A stretch of 64,000 nucleotides of DNA. Origin: Sciurus carolinensis. Taxonomy: Eukaryota > Chordata > Mammalia > Rodentia > Sciuridae. The stretch is taken from NCBI RefSeq assembly GCF_902686445.1, contig NW_025920107.1, forward strand, positions 1,116,001-1,180,000, given 5' to 3'. The position numbers were made by a program, and so were the translations under genes. The notes beneath the pieces are model-generated. The model was given only the letters and a program-made list of their open reading frames with translations. It did not search any database and was not told the DNA's origin. The first letter of the stretch is position 1. The number at the start of each line of letters is the position of its first letter. Shown here one piece after another: positions 27,335 through 40,602 of this stretch.

Positions 27335-27599
27335 AATAGGGTTTTAAAAAGGCCAGAACATCTGTTGGAAGCAAATGATTGGAGAGAAAGGAACTGACTC
27401 TATGATAAAGGAGAAATAAGTGTCTGCCAAGCCTTAAGACTTGCCTAATCTTTGCAATGTATCATTTATGCCTTTGCCCATTTCAGTACAAAGAGACTGA
27501 GATGCAAAGAAGTTAAAAATCTGACTTTCAAGGTCACATCATTAGAAAGGAGTTGAAAAGAGTCAATACAGGAAAAACAGGACTGCTGGGTCCCTGTGC

Positions 27600-28045
27600 T
27601 TATCAAGGTTGCTAAGAAATATTTGTGTGAGGAATGTGCAACTGCCTGGAAACCTTATTTATCAAGGACAGGGGAGCCTAGCTATGACTCATCTCCTGCT
27701 AAGTTCACCCCTACCCTCCTCCCTTCTTTCTCTAGGACCATTGAGTTCTGGCGGGACCCAATGAGAATCAAATAGATTGGTGGGACCCAACCAGAGGACG
27801 ACTAATGTTTAGCTGTTCAAATGTTAACCAATAACATACAGTTCTTTGTGTGTGAAAGCTTGGAAAACTCTTAAATAGAGGGCTTTCTCACCCCTTGGGA
27901 CCACTCCCCACTTAGCCATTGCAATAATCTGAGAGACTGGTTGCAGTCCATGCTCAAACTTGCAATAAAACCTCATTGTGTATCTTGCATTACTGTGTGT
28001 GCACTTTGATTCTCTGAGGATCAGTCGATATCGGACCCTAGCAGT
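27600..28045 (+). mobile_element. Probable solo LTR (class I type)
   Basis: No internal retroviral sequence is seen on either side. Promoter-like boxes occur in order: an inverted-CCAAT-compatible aaccaataac (27827), a TATA-like ttaaataga (27870), then gcaataaaacctcattg (27961), which reads as the polyadenylation signal before a short U5 (tttgattctctgaggatcag). The ends and target duplication could not be fixed, so the coordinates are approximate. Confidence 0.55.
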
Positions 28046-28374
28046 AGCAGGTGAACAGTTTTATGTTACAATGACAGTAATCAAAGTGATCTTCAGATGT
28101 ATCAGGACTATAAGTTTCATGTTTATAACATTCCATGCATGCACACATACTAAATGCTCCAAAAGAAGGGCTTCAGTCCAGCATTTGTGTCCATCTCCAA
28201 TCAAGTCCAACTTTCATTTCTAGCTGTGTTTTTCTTGCTCTACACCACCAGTTACATTGATCTATGTAGATCATGCTTTTCAGGATTCTACCTTGTTTTC
28301 ATCATGTAGTCTTGATTGTTTTAACTTTCAGTTCCTACCCATTGTTTATCTCTTAGGAAAATTCTCCCTGGAAG

Positions 28375-28905
28375 TGACTGACTTGACAACATGACCTTCA
28401 TTGGGTTAGGCCTTGAAGAGACTACTTTGCATCCAGCCCTGACCTGCTCTTTCTATGTTAATTATCTTTTCTCCCTTTACAAGGTTCAGGTTATAATACA
28501 AAGCTGCTCTCCTGCCCTTTCCCCCTTTACATTGCATCCCAACCTAGCTTGTCAGTCTGAAAACTGCTCTCGCCACCCCTTTCCACTGCAGCCATTTCCC
28601 TGCCTCTCAACTACTTGTCAGTCTGTGAACATTCTATTGGTTCATCAGCTTGCAAGTATCCTTCTCCGATATTGGTCCCCTGTTAGCCCGGCAGAATTCA
28701 ACTGCCATCTTTTCTCATGCTTTCTCTCTTCTACTCTCTTTCTCAATCCTCCTTGCTTTTCACACTCTCTCTTGCACACACCCTTTCTCTTTTCCTCTCA
28801 GTTTCTCTCTTACCCTGCAGGGAGATACTTTGTTTGCTTAATAAACCCTCTTATGTCAATTTCCATGTCCATCATGGTTTTTGTGGGTTTCTTACACAGG
28901 TGAGT
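28375..28905 (+). mobile_element. Probable second LTR
   Basis: A pyrimidine-rich region with a CCAAT complement (attggttc, 28637), a long CT tract, and tttgcttaataaaccctctt (28829) as polyadenylation signal, followed by a U5-like catggtttttgtgggtttcttacaca. It encloses a 170-codon plus-strand frame that I read as low-complexity noise. It may belong to the same kind of element as the LTR just upstream. Boundaries are estimated. Confidence 0.45.
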
Positions 28906-29367
28906 GCCTAGAAATTGCTAAAATTTTTCTCTCTCCTGCTCCTTTGCTCTCTAACTTTATTTCATACCACATTTACTCCAGGTCCTGTGCCTAGCCTCTG
29001 TAACATATCTCATGTATGCCAAATAGACTCCTGTCTTGACCTTCTTCCTAACTGTAATATTCATGTTCTAAATATCTCTCCACAAGTGGCTTACCTCCAA
29101 GTCTTGACTCAGATGTTGCCTTCTTGGTGAGACTCCTTTGAATAACTTTCAATTTAGTACTGGCACATTGTTTCATGCATTTTTCCCTTGTCCTAATTCC
29201 TAATCCCCTCCTTCCCCACCCATATCACTTAACACTTTCTAACATATTGTTCCCTACTCATTCCTTAATACATGCTTGTCTTTTTCTCTCTCTATGCCTC
29301 TTGGAATTTAAATTGTTTTAGAAAAAAGATTTCCATTTATCAATATATCCCAAGTATCAAGAATGTT
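28906..29367. other. Unique sequence
   Basis: Pyrimidine-rich; no recognised element. Confidence 0.35.
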
Positions 29368-29369
29368 TG

Positions 29370-29460
29370 GGGTGGGGAGATAGCTCAGTCAGTAGAGTGC
29401 CTGCCTTGCTAGCACAAGGTACTGGGTTTGATCCCCACCACCAAAAAAAAAAAAAAAAAA
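29370..29460 (+). mobile_element. tRNA-like SINE
   Basis: ggggtggggagatagctcagtcagtagagtgcctgccttgctagcacaaggtactgggtttgatccccaccacc with an uninterrupted ~18-base A tail, suggesting a young copy. Confidence 0.95.
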
Positions 29461-30895
29461 ATTGACACACACAGTGGCACCAAATTAATATTTGTTGAAC
29501 AAATAATTTTTTCTTTTATTTAGAATGGAAATGTAATAATTTCAGCCTCCTCCAATAAATTGTCTTTTTAAAAAAATTTATTCCAAAGGGAAATTTGGAA
29601 GGAGAGCCAAACTATTTAAAATATTTAAATGATCTAGTTTCTAATTAACTCTACCACTGATGATTTTTCATAATCTTTGGACCTACAAGGAACACTTTAG
29701 AAATCAATGCATTTAAAATGCTTTTTTAAAAAGTTAAAGTTCAGTTAATCAACAACTTTTGGAGACAATTTGCTTTGTCAAGTAATTGGCCTAAATGGGA
29801 AAAATACTATAACAGAAGAACAAGTAAATTATCAGTGGATTTCATGTTGCTTTGTTTTTTTATACTTTGTGTTTATATCATTTTGTGACCCTTTATTCTG
29901 CTTTTATGTGCCATGTTAGCTCTGTCAAGTCCAGAGCTCTAACTGCTGATTTATTTGACAGTTTTCTTATGTAAAACATATGTGCATAGCCTATATATTT
30001 TGGTAGCATTGCACTGTATGTACTGTCTTTGGGAATTTAGTGATCTCTATAAACACCTCTGAATTCTTTTTGAGTTTGCTGCAGATTATCCTTCTATTTT
30101 CAATTTAGTTTAGCACATAGATAGTAAAGCTCACCTTTTTAATGACAGAATTGGAAAAAAGGAACTGAGTTTTCTAAAAATTTCAGTACCTTTTGTTAGG
30201 ACTCTCAATTTTCAATCCTCAAAAGATTTCAACAACAACAAAAAAACTGGGCAGCCACAGTAACAGACACATAGAAAATACCCAGTGAACAATTATGCTT
30301 TAAATGTATTTAGTGACTATTTCTTTTTTTTTTTTTAACTAATTCTTATTTTGATTTTACCTCAACTGCTTTTATAACAAAGACAAAACTTTCCTACTAT
30401 AAAAACAGCATTCAGGAAGAAATAGAATGTAGGTTTCTCCTTTTCTTATTCACACTGAATTATGGAAATACAGTAATGGAAATTAGGCAGAGGAAGATAT
30501 TTGAGGGTTGTCGGTGTGTGATTGGGAGTAGCCTTCATGTACTCTCTTCAAAATATATTTTATCTTCTTTCTTGGTTAAGCTCCTGTATTTTGTGAATCA
30601 TACATCATAAGAAAAATACACATTTTATTAAATGAAATAATGTATCAGGGAATAAGAGTATCTTATAATCAAAGGCTTATGTTCTACTTAAGTCCTATGT
30701 TTTCCACTGTTCACAATTGAAATTAAGATTTGTCCTTGAATGATTATTGGTTGATTATTATTTGTTCACTTGTCTGAAAGTCTTTATTTATAGATGTACT
30801 TATTTACTTTTTACACTATAGAAAGAACTCAGATACAGCAAGTGAAGTTGCCGAAATGTCATTACCAGTGCTAAGGATAAATGTAAGTTACCTTG
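29461..30895. other. Unique AT-rich sequence
   Basis: Nothing recognised. Confidence 0.35.
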
Positions 30896-30907
30896 CTGGA
30901 TATTCTT
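30896..30907. repeat. Target-site duplication, left
   Basis: CTGGATATTCTT, repeated perfectly at 31021-31032 around the SINE. Confidence 0.9.
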
Positions 30908-31020
30908 GTTTTTTTGTTTGTTTGTTTGTTTGTTTGTTTGTTTTTGCAGTGCTGGGGATCGAACTCAGGGCCTTGTGCTTGCAAGGCAAGCACTCTACCA
31001 ACCAAGCCATCTCCCCAGCC
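30908..31020 (-). mobile_element. tRNA-like SINE with (TTTG)n tail
   Basis: A (TTTG)8-like array (30912-30944) is the tail of the antisense SINE gcagtgctggggatcgaactcagggccttgtgcttgcaaggcaagcactctaccaaccaagccatctccccagcc. Perfect 12-base flanking duplication. Confidence 0.96.
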
Positions 31021-31032
31021 CTGGATATTCTT
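31021..31032. repeat. Target-site duplication, right
   Basis: CTGGATATTCTT; partner of 30896-30907. Confidence 0.9.
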
Positions 31033-33514
31033 AATGTTAAATAAGACTGTGATAAATTATATACAAAATAGTATTTAATAATTTAGTTGTAAATATTATC
31101 CCTCCTATTATTGGACAAGTCATTATCAGACATACTAATGATATTGTATACTTAAGAATTTACTCCATAGTAGAATTTTTATATAAATAACATTTGACAT
31201 ATTTGGTGGCAGCAGGTTCTAAGGATAAAATGGTTGATGCCTCTAGTGAATAAAAAACAGCTTTGATTGGATAATGGACTTGAAAACCTTTAATATGAAT
31301 AGCATAGTCTTCCTGGTTGCTTTTGGCCTTTGCTTTTTTTTTTTTCTTTTTTCTGAAGCAAAAGCAAGTTTAAACCATTTTCTAGTGGAAAAGATGTGAT
31401 ATTTGAGGATGACTGAGGGGTGACAAAATTGAAGGTTGTCTCATTGCTTTTCTTATAAGTTTTGTAAACAACACAAAATGAGCACTTATAGTAATAGGAG
31501 TGACATTTAGAAGACTGAAAAGTAAGGAAAGTACTTGAACAACATTATTTCTTCAGAGATTCTCTATTGTTATAAAATATGATTAATATGATGTGTTATG
31601 ATACATTTAAGATATGTCATAGTATTATTGACTCCATGTACATTAGCATTTACACAATCTTATAATAAGCCCTTAAGAATTCAGGGAAACCAAACTTTGG
31701 AATATGACTTATTAGCAAAATTTAGTAATGTATTTACAGCATAATTAAATTTTGTATGAATTCATAAACCAGGCACATCTGCATTGATTTCTTACCTAGA
31801 TAAGAAGAAAGAACACTTTTGAATGCTCTTCACTGAGAAAACAGAGCCAACATTAATGCAGCTCACAAAGTGATGTGAATACTCATTCCGCAAAAGATAT
31901 TTTTAAAGAACTGTTTTTTTCTTCAGTTACACTTAGTCATCATAATAGTATGCGGGAAGGACTGTTGCATTAGGTAGTTGTTGCCAACTGTAAGAGTGTA
32001 TATGGTGGAATTTCAGGCAACAAAGAGATTTCTTACATTAAAACCCAAATAGTAAATGGCAATACATTTTGGTTTACAACAAACTTAGTCACAGTACTAG
32101 TCACCATAAAGTCTATGAATGGATTTTCCCATTTAAAGGACACAAATATCCCTATGGAATAAAAATGTGCACTCTTTAAGACACTGCACAGTGACACAGA
32201 GATTAAAAGTACTGCACCACCACTTCCAACCTCCTACAGTTCTTCCTCATGGAAGAGGTTCCCCCTAGAATGCAGTGCCAATTCATCCTGAAATCCAGGC
32301 AACTGACTGTGTCTCAGGATTCAAATGGTGAGTTTGCTTTTCCTCCTTTACAACTACCTTCCTTTAGCACAAGATTTCCTTCCTGAGCACAAATTTAGTA
32401 CAAAGAAAAGGATCCAAATTTTCATCCTGATGAAGTACTTTTTCTTTTGATTTTTCTAGTGTTTTAAAAGGAAAAGCTGAAGGTTTAGGAGTATATTTTT
32501 TTAAGTAAGCAATAGGCATGGCTTCTCTATAAGTAGAAGTAAGTAGCAATATAATCGCTCCCTTTTTTTTCCTTCAGCTTTTCCTTTTAATTTCTTGCCC
32601 ATAGCAGAGTCAAAGAAGCTATAAGTGTTTCTTTGTACTAAAATGCACCTGTGTGCTCCCTGAAATGTTCACATTATATAAAAGAAGTTACCCATTGATG
32701 GGTATCAGAAGACAGTGAAGTCTTACCTGGATATTTGTACTGGTTAGTATGTGAGCACTAACATGCTTTCTAGAGAAGTCTCTTCTTAGCTGAATAATCT
32801 AAAATACATTCTGTGTGAAATCTCTCTTTCTTACCCACCCCACAGTATGGATTCTTACATGGTAAGGGTGGTGATCAATGAAAGAGCCCCATAATTTACC
32901 ATACTTTTGTTCTTCCTTAATGTATGCAAATATGACTTCATAAGAAACAAAAGAAAATGGATAGTAACAAAAATAAATATGATTTTAAAGAGAAACAGAA
33001 TTTCTACATCTGCCTTTTTCACTCCAAACCAACTAAAGGATCCAGTGAACAGTGTCATTGTGTTTTGCAAATGAGCAAACCTGGGCTCAAGAGGGAAAAT
33101 GTAGATCTTGTGAGATCATTGAGGACAACTCACTTTCTACCACATGTCAAATTATGGGCATAATCTGAATGCCAGATGAAATTCCAAAATATTTTGTCTT
33201 CCTGTGACACAATTGATGTAGTATTAAAGAAAATGTGTCTCATGCTACTTTTAAATTTAATTTATAATGACACCATTTTGTGAAAACTTTGTATCCAAAC
33301 TTAAGGAAAACTGACAAATCACCATTCATTGTAAAGTTTTATTTTTATTTTTTTATTTGATTTAGGTATTACACATATTAGGTATGATCCTTTAAAAGAG
33401 AACCTCCCTTACAGCTTTTAAAATTATTTAGTTAACTTTATTATTTTCATACTAAAACAGAGTCTCTTAAGTAACTGGAACTTTGGTATGTGCTCTGTCT
33501 ACTTCCTGCCACTC
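31033..33514. other. Unique sequence, 2.5 kb
   Basis: No mobile element was recognised in what is one of the longest repeat-free stretches of the window. A 59-codon open stretch (32207-32383) with splice-like signals is described under findings. No gene call is made. Confidence 0.4.
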
Positions 33515-33610
33515 TGACACTTGACATGGTCTGTTGGAGTAGAGAATCTGACACTTGACACAGTCTGCTGGAATAAAGGACTCAACACTTGACACAGTTC
33601 TGTTGATTGT
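33515..33610. repeat. Three-copy ~35-bp tandem repeat
   Basis: Units begin gacacttgacatggtctg (33515), gacacttgacacagtctg (33550) and aacacttgacacagttctg (33584). The period is 34-35 bases, with later units diverging at their ends. Confidence 0.85.
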
Positions 33611-34849
33611 CCTCCCTCTTGGGGACAATAGGCATGACATGTCTCCATGTGTATTTGCTTTTTTATATTAATAATCAATATATCATTAGAAACTTATTGG
33701 AAAAATCACTGGGAAGGTTTTACTGTATCAGAACAGAAAATAGTGCACAATAAAAATATGGCAGTTGTACATAGATAATATATATGAAAATAAATAATTG
33801 TAGCTGTGTTTGAGTTTAAAGGAGCCTGGGATTACTTAATATAATAATAGATGGATAAAGAAGCATTCCTCTGAGCTTGGATGCAGTGTTTAGCAGTGTT
33901 TGTTGCTTTCTTAGTTTCAATAGTTGATTCTAGAAATACTTTACAGAATAAAAACATTTAGCTTAGTCATAAATATAATTTGTGCTTTTCCTATGTTCAG
34001 TCTAATTCTTTGAGAATCAGAAAAATATTGTAGTCTACCATTATATGATATTAAAATAGACTAAATATTAACTATAATTTGATTTCTTTGCCTATTAATA
34101 ATAGTAAAAGTTTCTCACTGTTAAACACTGAAGTTCATGTTGGCGGTGGTTTCTCAGAAAATCTAGTGATGTATTTGTTCTGAAGAATGAAGCCTGCCAG
34201 ATCATGGTGCTCTCAGTTTAGCTGTGAGACAAGGTTTTTTAAATTCTAGCTGGGATATAAGATTGATTTGGTCTGGACTGCTATACAGAGAGAATGTGTA
34301 CTTTGAGAGAAGCATAGATTGTACTTTTGAAGATTTTTCTTGTTTTAAATTACCAAAAATGATATAATCATTACTAAAGAAAAATATCTATAAAAAAACT
34401 GGCAGAAAAAATAAAGATAGATTTAGGTTCAGAACACTTGGTGTCTCCATGTGTTGTTTCTCCACCATGCTGATGCCTCCCAGGCACCTAGGACCCCTGA
34501 ACCCTGCTAGGGCTGGACCTCTGCAGGTATGATTTTATTTATTTTTTTACTATGCCACATTGATTCAAAATTTTAACTTTTGGGGGATCAAATGGTTATA
34601 ACTGCTCTCTTGTGCCCTTTGTTCACTTTCTGTTCATTATGTTTTCTTTCTAGAAGCCCAGATTTCTTTTTACTGCAACCTGCTGTGCTCTGCCACTTTC
34701 TCCATCCATTAGTGCCATCACATCTTTATTCTTGCCTCCATGCACAACTTAAATCCCATGTTTATCAGGATAAGAACCCTCTTGCAGATATATTGTTTGA
34801 TCCTCCCTAATTTTCTCTACATCTGAGAATATCTCACCTCTTGCTGAAC
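33611..34849. other. Unique AT-rich sequence
   Basis: Nothing recognised. Confidence 0.35.
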
Positions 34850-35795
34850 TCTAAGTACTCCTAGAGGAAATCATATAGCAGAAAGGCAGTTTGGAATCAA
34901 TAATGTCTAAACTCAAAAGGCAACTCCATATTGGCTGGACTGTCTTAACTATGTTTTTCTAAGGTAGTTTCCAATTTTTTTCAGTCATGTTTTATACACA
35001 TTTTCCAAACTTTCACAGATAACTTTATCATGTTCTGTTGAACTCACCTCAAACATTTTACACTCCTGAAGTTGTTAATGGTTCAGTTATCAGGAACTCC
35101 TTTTCCATAAATCTCCAGATCACTGTTCTGCTAGCTTAGTTGCAAGTTGTTTAAATCTGCCCACAAATATCTGATCTAGGTGTTAACCAGAGATGTAGGC
35201 AGAAGTTATCTACAAAACTTAGGGTTTCTACTATTATATTTTCTTCTTTCTGGCATTCCCTTTTCCATGAGCTGTGGCTGTCACTGTCTTTATTTTCTAG
35301 TTCTTCAAGCCAGCCAGCCTGAAGGTTTCTCTTAAAATATTGTCAACCCCTCTGCCCTTTTCTTTTCTCATGTTAGAAAAATGAATGAAGAAAAAACTCC
35401 ACACCCCAGTGCCGTTCCATTGCCTTCTTCCAAGTGTTAAACTTTTACCTGTATTCTCTATCTTAATTTAGTCATTCTTTGGTGGCCCCATGAAAAATTA
35501 GTTCCTTTGTCCAATATTTTCTATTTTTATCTGTGCTTTTGTGAAGAGGGTAGGGAAGAAGAGGAGGGGCCCAATTTAGAAATAAATTTTAAAGTGTTTT
35601 CTTTTTATATTTAAATGGTGTGAAAACCATAAACTTTCATTTTGGAGTTAAACATTTTGACACTGTGGTATGGTAAAAGCATAGTACCTATTTCAATTCC
35701 CTTAACTCTGTCTATTTTGCTAATAACACCTCTCCCCACATAAGCCCTTTCTCACTTTTAGTGTAAAGCACTGTGCCAGATGCTCATTGCTCCGG
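34850..35795. repeat. Unassigned ~0.9-kb dispersed repeat, copy 1
   Basis: Colinear with 55460-56345 along its whole length. Anchors: ctagaggaaatcatatagcag (34861) with ctagagaaaattatacaacag (55471); aaatggtgtgaaaaccat (35613 region) with aaatggtataaaaatcc (56145 region); cactgtgccagatg (35769) with the same 14 bases at 56315. The offset drifts only from 20,610 to 20,546. No coding frame or family signature was recognised. Confidence 0.8.
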
Positions 35796-37332
35796 TTTCA
35801 CTTCCCTCTTTCCCACTGAGTAGATGTGGCTTACTTTCTTCTGATTGCCTTTGATGCTTTCTTCCTCCCTAATGATGTTTCATCTACTCCTATACCTGCT
35901 TTTATCTTCACCACCACTAATCTTGCTCCCTTCACTGAAACCAGTCTTTGTTTCCCATGAGTCACTGTGAACAAGCCAATCTCACTCATATTTGTGGTTT
36001 TCCATACTGCCTTCAACCTACTTTCTAAAATTGTGTACTGGAAAGATATGTGAGAGATTTTGGAGTTGTAAAGGAAGGGAAATGTAATCTAGAAAATTAG
36101 TCCTTTATCTCCATTATCAGTAGTAGAGTGAGACATCAAGTAATCAACATTGCTTATTTCTGGAGAACAACTTAATACAAACAATACCTCTTCTCATTTT
36201 CCCTTCATCTTGCCCTTTTTTTTTCTCTCTTCCCTTTCTTCTTCTCACATTGTTTTTATTCCCCACTATTTAATTGTGGCCTAATTCAGTTTTCAACATT
36301 TTTACATAGCTTGTCCTATCTTCTATAATGGTAAAGTATATGTGTGGGCATAAATCACTTTATAAAGTTGTTTTTCTTCAGTAAAAGAAACTTCCTTTTG
36401 CCTGTGAAATTTTGGGAGATAAACTCAAGTAAAAAATTCAGTGAAATCCCTCAAAAGGAAGCATATAATAAGTTTCTCTGTGATTTATAATATAATTATA
36501 ATTATAATGTAACCTCATAGGTTTTCTTTTTATTAATAATGAACTTCTATAAGAATTTTTCATTTTCAGCCACTGTAATAAACATATTCTAAAGTAGATA
36601 TTGTAAAAGCAAGGATAAGTGAATTTCAGTAGTTTCCTTTATTTTCAATTTTTCTGAGATTCAGAGTGGGATATTCTTAGAACATCTATCATAATCTGGG
36701 CCAGATGCTGTAGTTTGAGCACTAATTTGGACACTTCACCCATCCCAGCAAATTCTCCCAAGCCAGGAAAGCTGTTAGGAGTGCCTCTAACAGACATCTG
36801 TGAGGATGACCATCTACCCAAACCTCTACTGGTACCTCTTGGCCTAGACTGTAAACTGTGGGTAAGGATATTTGGGAGGGAATTTCTCTGGAATTCAAAT
36901 GTGTCTCCACATGGGAAAATGATAGACACCATTGGCATTATCTGAGCATTTTATTCTTACTTCAAAAAATTTTAAGATACTCATGTAGCAATTGCAACAT
37001 AAGGAAGAGATAATCTAATCTGTTTCCTGAAAAAGCAACATAAATCTGCTCAGATAAATTAGACTATGCTCTGCAGAGAATCAACATCGCCCCTCACATA
37101 TCCTTTCTCAAACTCTACATAGTTCTTAAAGTCTTCTTTGTCACTGTAACGGAAGAGACTTATCAATCTTGTGTTTTCTGAGGTTTTAAAGACTGCTTTA
37201 CATGCATTTCCACAATTTCTTCATCAAGATATATTCTGTGGGATATAATTATCCTTTTTTTATAGAAGAATACCACTGAGCTTGCATTTTATCCCACTGA
37301 CACATAAAAAACATTGATAAGAACATTTATTG
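35796..37332. other. Unique sequence
   Basis: 36700-36940 is open on both strands (97 codons minus, 76 codons plus) but gives no recognisable domain. It may be part of an unrecognised old repeat. Confidence 0.3.
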
Positions 37333-37436
37333 AGGGATGGAGTTGTGTGTCAGTGGTAGAGAACTTGCCAAGCATGTGTGAGGCACTGAGTTGAATTTTC
37401 AGCACCACATATAAATAAATTAATAAAAATAAAGTC
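37333..37436 (+). mobile_element. ID-type SINE
   Basis: gagggatggagttgtgtgtcagtggtagagaacttgccaagcatgtgtgaggcactgagttgaattttcagcaccacatataaataaat on the plus strand. Confidence 0.92.
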
Positions 37437-38489
37437 CATCAGAAACTAAAAAAAATTTTGAAAGAGACATTAAATGAGTATCCAGTATCCTTCAAGCTTT
37501 ATAATAAATGGATGGCATTTTATGCTATGTTGTACCTCTGTATATGGCAGACACTATGATTGTCACTTTATCATTTTATCTTTTACAACAATTTAAGGGA
37601 TAATTATTATTATCATCAACATTGTTACCTTAAAAATAAAAAAGTAACCACAGAATATAAAGTTACATATGAAATAACTGGCTTTCTAATCTCACGAATG
37701 GTTTGTCTACAAAATCTTTTCTTTTTCAACACTGTGGGTAGAAGACATACAAATAGAAAAACAAGAAATTAGAGAAAACTTAAAATCTACTCTCAGTAAT
37801 TTTAAAATATATAATGTTATTATTAAATTAATTACCATGTTAAACAATAAATCACCTGAACTCCTTCTTTTCATCTATCCAAAATCTTGTATCAATTGAC
37901 CAATATATCTCCAGCACAAGTCCCTGATCACCACCATAGTGTTTTCTTAAAATTGACTTGAACACTTGTAGTCAACTCTCTGACTCTGGTGCCTCACTGC
38001 TCTCAAATTGGCCTCTGACAGTCAAAGAAAGCAAATGCCTGTTCTCTTGAATGTACATCTTCAGGCAGTCAGCTAACATAAGGTCTTACAGAGAATTAAA
38101 AGAAAAACTGAATAATGGATTTGAAGTAAAACTGAACTGTGAATCTGTTATTGTACTATTGTCTTAAAGGTTGAAGTCAATCTTTACATATCCCTTTATG
38201 TAGTTATGGAGCAAGATACATGGTTTATTTCAGTATGTGTAATATTTCTTTCTGGAAAGAGCTAGAAGGTATACATAAAATTTTGCAAAGTTGACACTGG
38301 ACTTTAAAAGTCACCACAAATCATAGGATATGTCAGATGTGCTTTAATTTTCCCTTCTAGTACTCTCAACTTCACTTCCACCACCCTTTGCACAAAATCA
38401 AGTTAATTTTAAAAAAAAATATTTTGTTCTTTCTAGCTATTCATGAAACTAGAGTCTGATTTGACATATTAATACAACATGGAGTGTAT
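37437..38489. other. Unique AT-rich sequence
   Basis: Nothing recognised. Confidence 0.35.
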
Positions 38490-38914
38490 CTTTTTTTAAT
38501 TTATTTTTAAAATTTAGATGTTTTGGTTATATAGGACAGTAGAATCCATTTTGATATAATTATACAAGCAAGTAATATATCTTATTCTAATTAGTACCCC
38601 ATTCTTGTGGCTGTACATGGTGATGGGGGTCACTGTGAAATTTTCATATATGTACACAGGAAAATTATGTCAGATTCCTTCCATCATCTTTGCTTTGCTT
38701 ATAAATCTTCCTTCCCTCCATTCTTTATTGTCTACTCTAATGAACTTCTATTTTACCCCCTTATTGTGGGTTAGATTCCACATGTTGGAGAGAACATTAT
38801 TCCATATGTTGGAGAGAACACTGGCTGACTTTACTTAACATGATAGTCTCCAGATCCATCAATTTACTGGCAAATGTCATAAAGCCATTCTAATTTATAG
38901 CTGAGTAATACCCC

Positions 38915-38916
<2 letters not shown>

Positions 38917-38958
<42 letters not shown>
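38917..38958. repeat. (TG)n microsatellite
   Basis: About 20 TG units inside L1 A, at a point where relatives read ccattgtgtatat. Confidence 0.97.
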
Positions 38959-38960
<2 letters not shown>

Positions 38961-40164
38961 ATCACATTTTGTTCATTCATTCTTTTGAAGGCCACCCTGG
39001 TTGGTTCCATAGCTTAGCTATTGTCAGGTGCACTGCTATTAACATCACTGTGGCTGTGTCACAAGTGTACTAATTTTAATTCCTTTGGCTATATACCAAG
39101 AAATGGGATAACTGCATTGAATGGTTGGTGCCATTCCTAGTTCTTTTGAGGAATCTACATACTGCTTTCCAGAGTGGTTGCATCAATTGACAATCCCACC
39201 AGCAATCCACGTGTGAATGTACCTTTTCCTCAACATTCTCACCTATATTTATTGTTACTTGTATTCTTGATAATTGCCATTCTGACAGGAGTGAAGTGAA
39301 ATCTCAATGTAGTTTTAATTTGCATTTTGCTAATTGAAAGAGATGTTGAACATTTTTTATATATTTGTTGACCATTCATTGAGAAGTGTTTGTTTAGTTT
39401 CTTTGCCCATTTATTGATTCTTTGTTTTTGTGTTGTTAAGCTTTTTAAGTTCTTTGCACACTCAGGAAATTAGTGCCTTATCTGAGGTTCAGATGGTAAA
39501 GATTTTTTCCCATTTTATAGGCTCTCTCTTCATGCTCTTGATTGTTTCTCTGTGAAAAAGCTTTTTAGTTTGATGTCATCCCATTTATCAGTTTTTTAAT
39601 TTAATTATTGCACTTCAGGAGTCTTGTTGAACAAGTTGGTTACTAAGTCAACTTGATGGCATGTGGGGCCTTCATTTTCTTCTAGTATGAGCAGAGTCTC
39701 TGGTCTAATACCTAGGTTTATCATCCATGTTGAGTTCAGTCATTTGCAGGGTGAAAGATAAGGGTTAAATTTCATTTCACTACATATGGATTTCCAGATT
39801 TTCCAGCACCAGTGTTGAAGATAATATATTTTCTCCAATGTATGTTTTTGGTGCCTTTGTCCAGTATGAGATTATTCTATTTATGTGCTTTTGTCTCTGT
39901 GACTTCTATTCTACTCCTTTGGTGTTCTACACTGTTTTGGTGCCGATACCATGCTGTTTTTGTTACTTTAACTCTATAGTATAATTGAACATCTGGTATT
40001 GTGATGCCACTTGCTTCACTTTTTTTTTTTTTTTTTTTTTTTTTTTGCTAAGGTTTTCTTTTACTCTTCAGGGCTTGTTATTTTCCCAAATGAATTTCAT
40101 GACAGTTTTTTTTTTCTATTTCTATGGAGAAAGCCACTAGACTTTTTTTAGATGTTGATTGAAC

Positions 40165-40265
40165 TTTATTTTATTCTTTTATTTTTATGTGCAACTGAGA
40201 ATCAAGCCCAGTACCTCACATATTCTATGCAGGTGCTCTATCACTGAGTTACAACCCCAGCCCCA
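40165..40265 (-). mobile_element. ID-type SINE inside L1 A
   Basis: ttttatttttatgtgcaactgagaatcaagcccagtacctcacatattctatgcaggtgctctatcactgagttacaaccccagcccc is antisense. Confidence 0.9.
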
Positions 40266-40602
40266 CCACTGGAATTTTAAGAGGAATTGCATTAAATCTT
40301 TTGGAAACTTTTGGAAGTGTGGCCATTGGGTGAATATTAATTCTGCCCATCCAAGTACATGGGAGATCTTTCCATCTTCTAAGTTCTTCCATTTTTTTCT
40401 ATAGATTTCTGTAGTTTTAATTGAAGTTTCACCTCTTTTTTTAGATTATTTCCCAGGTATATTTTTGAGATTATTGTGAATGAGATATATTTCCTAATTT
40501 CTCTTTATAGTTGATTCATCAGTGATATATAATAGCATAATTGATTCATAGCATTTTCCAGAATTTATGTATGAATTGTAGAAGTTTTCTGGCAGATGTT
40601 TG

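Noticed and set aside
28391..28903. 170-codon plus-strand open frame
   Set aside because: Low-complexity Ser/Leu/Phe/Cys translation of a pyrimidine-rich, LTR-like region containing a polyadenylation signal; no domain is visible.
29370..29460. tRNA gene
   Set aside because: Same reasoning: a SINE with poly-A tail and many relatives in the window.
33515..33610. CRISPR-like array
   Set aside because: Units are contiguous without spacers, only three copies, in a mammalian genome.
36645..36945. Overlapping open frames on both strands (97 and 76 codons)
   Set aside because: Neither translation shows a recognisable motif. Simultaneous openness on both strands is explained by a locally higher G+C content.
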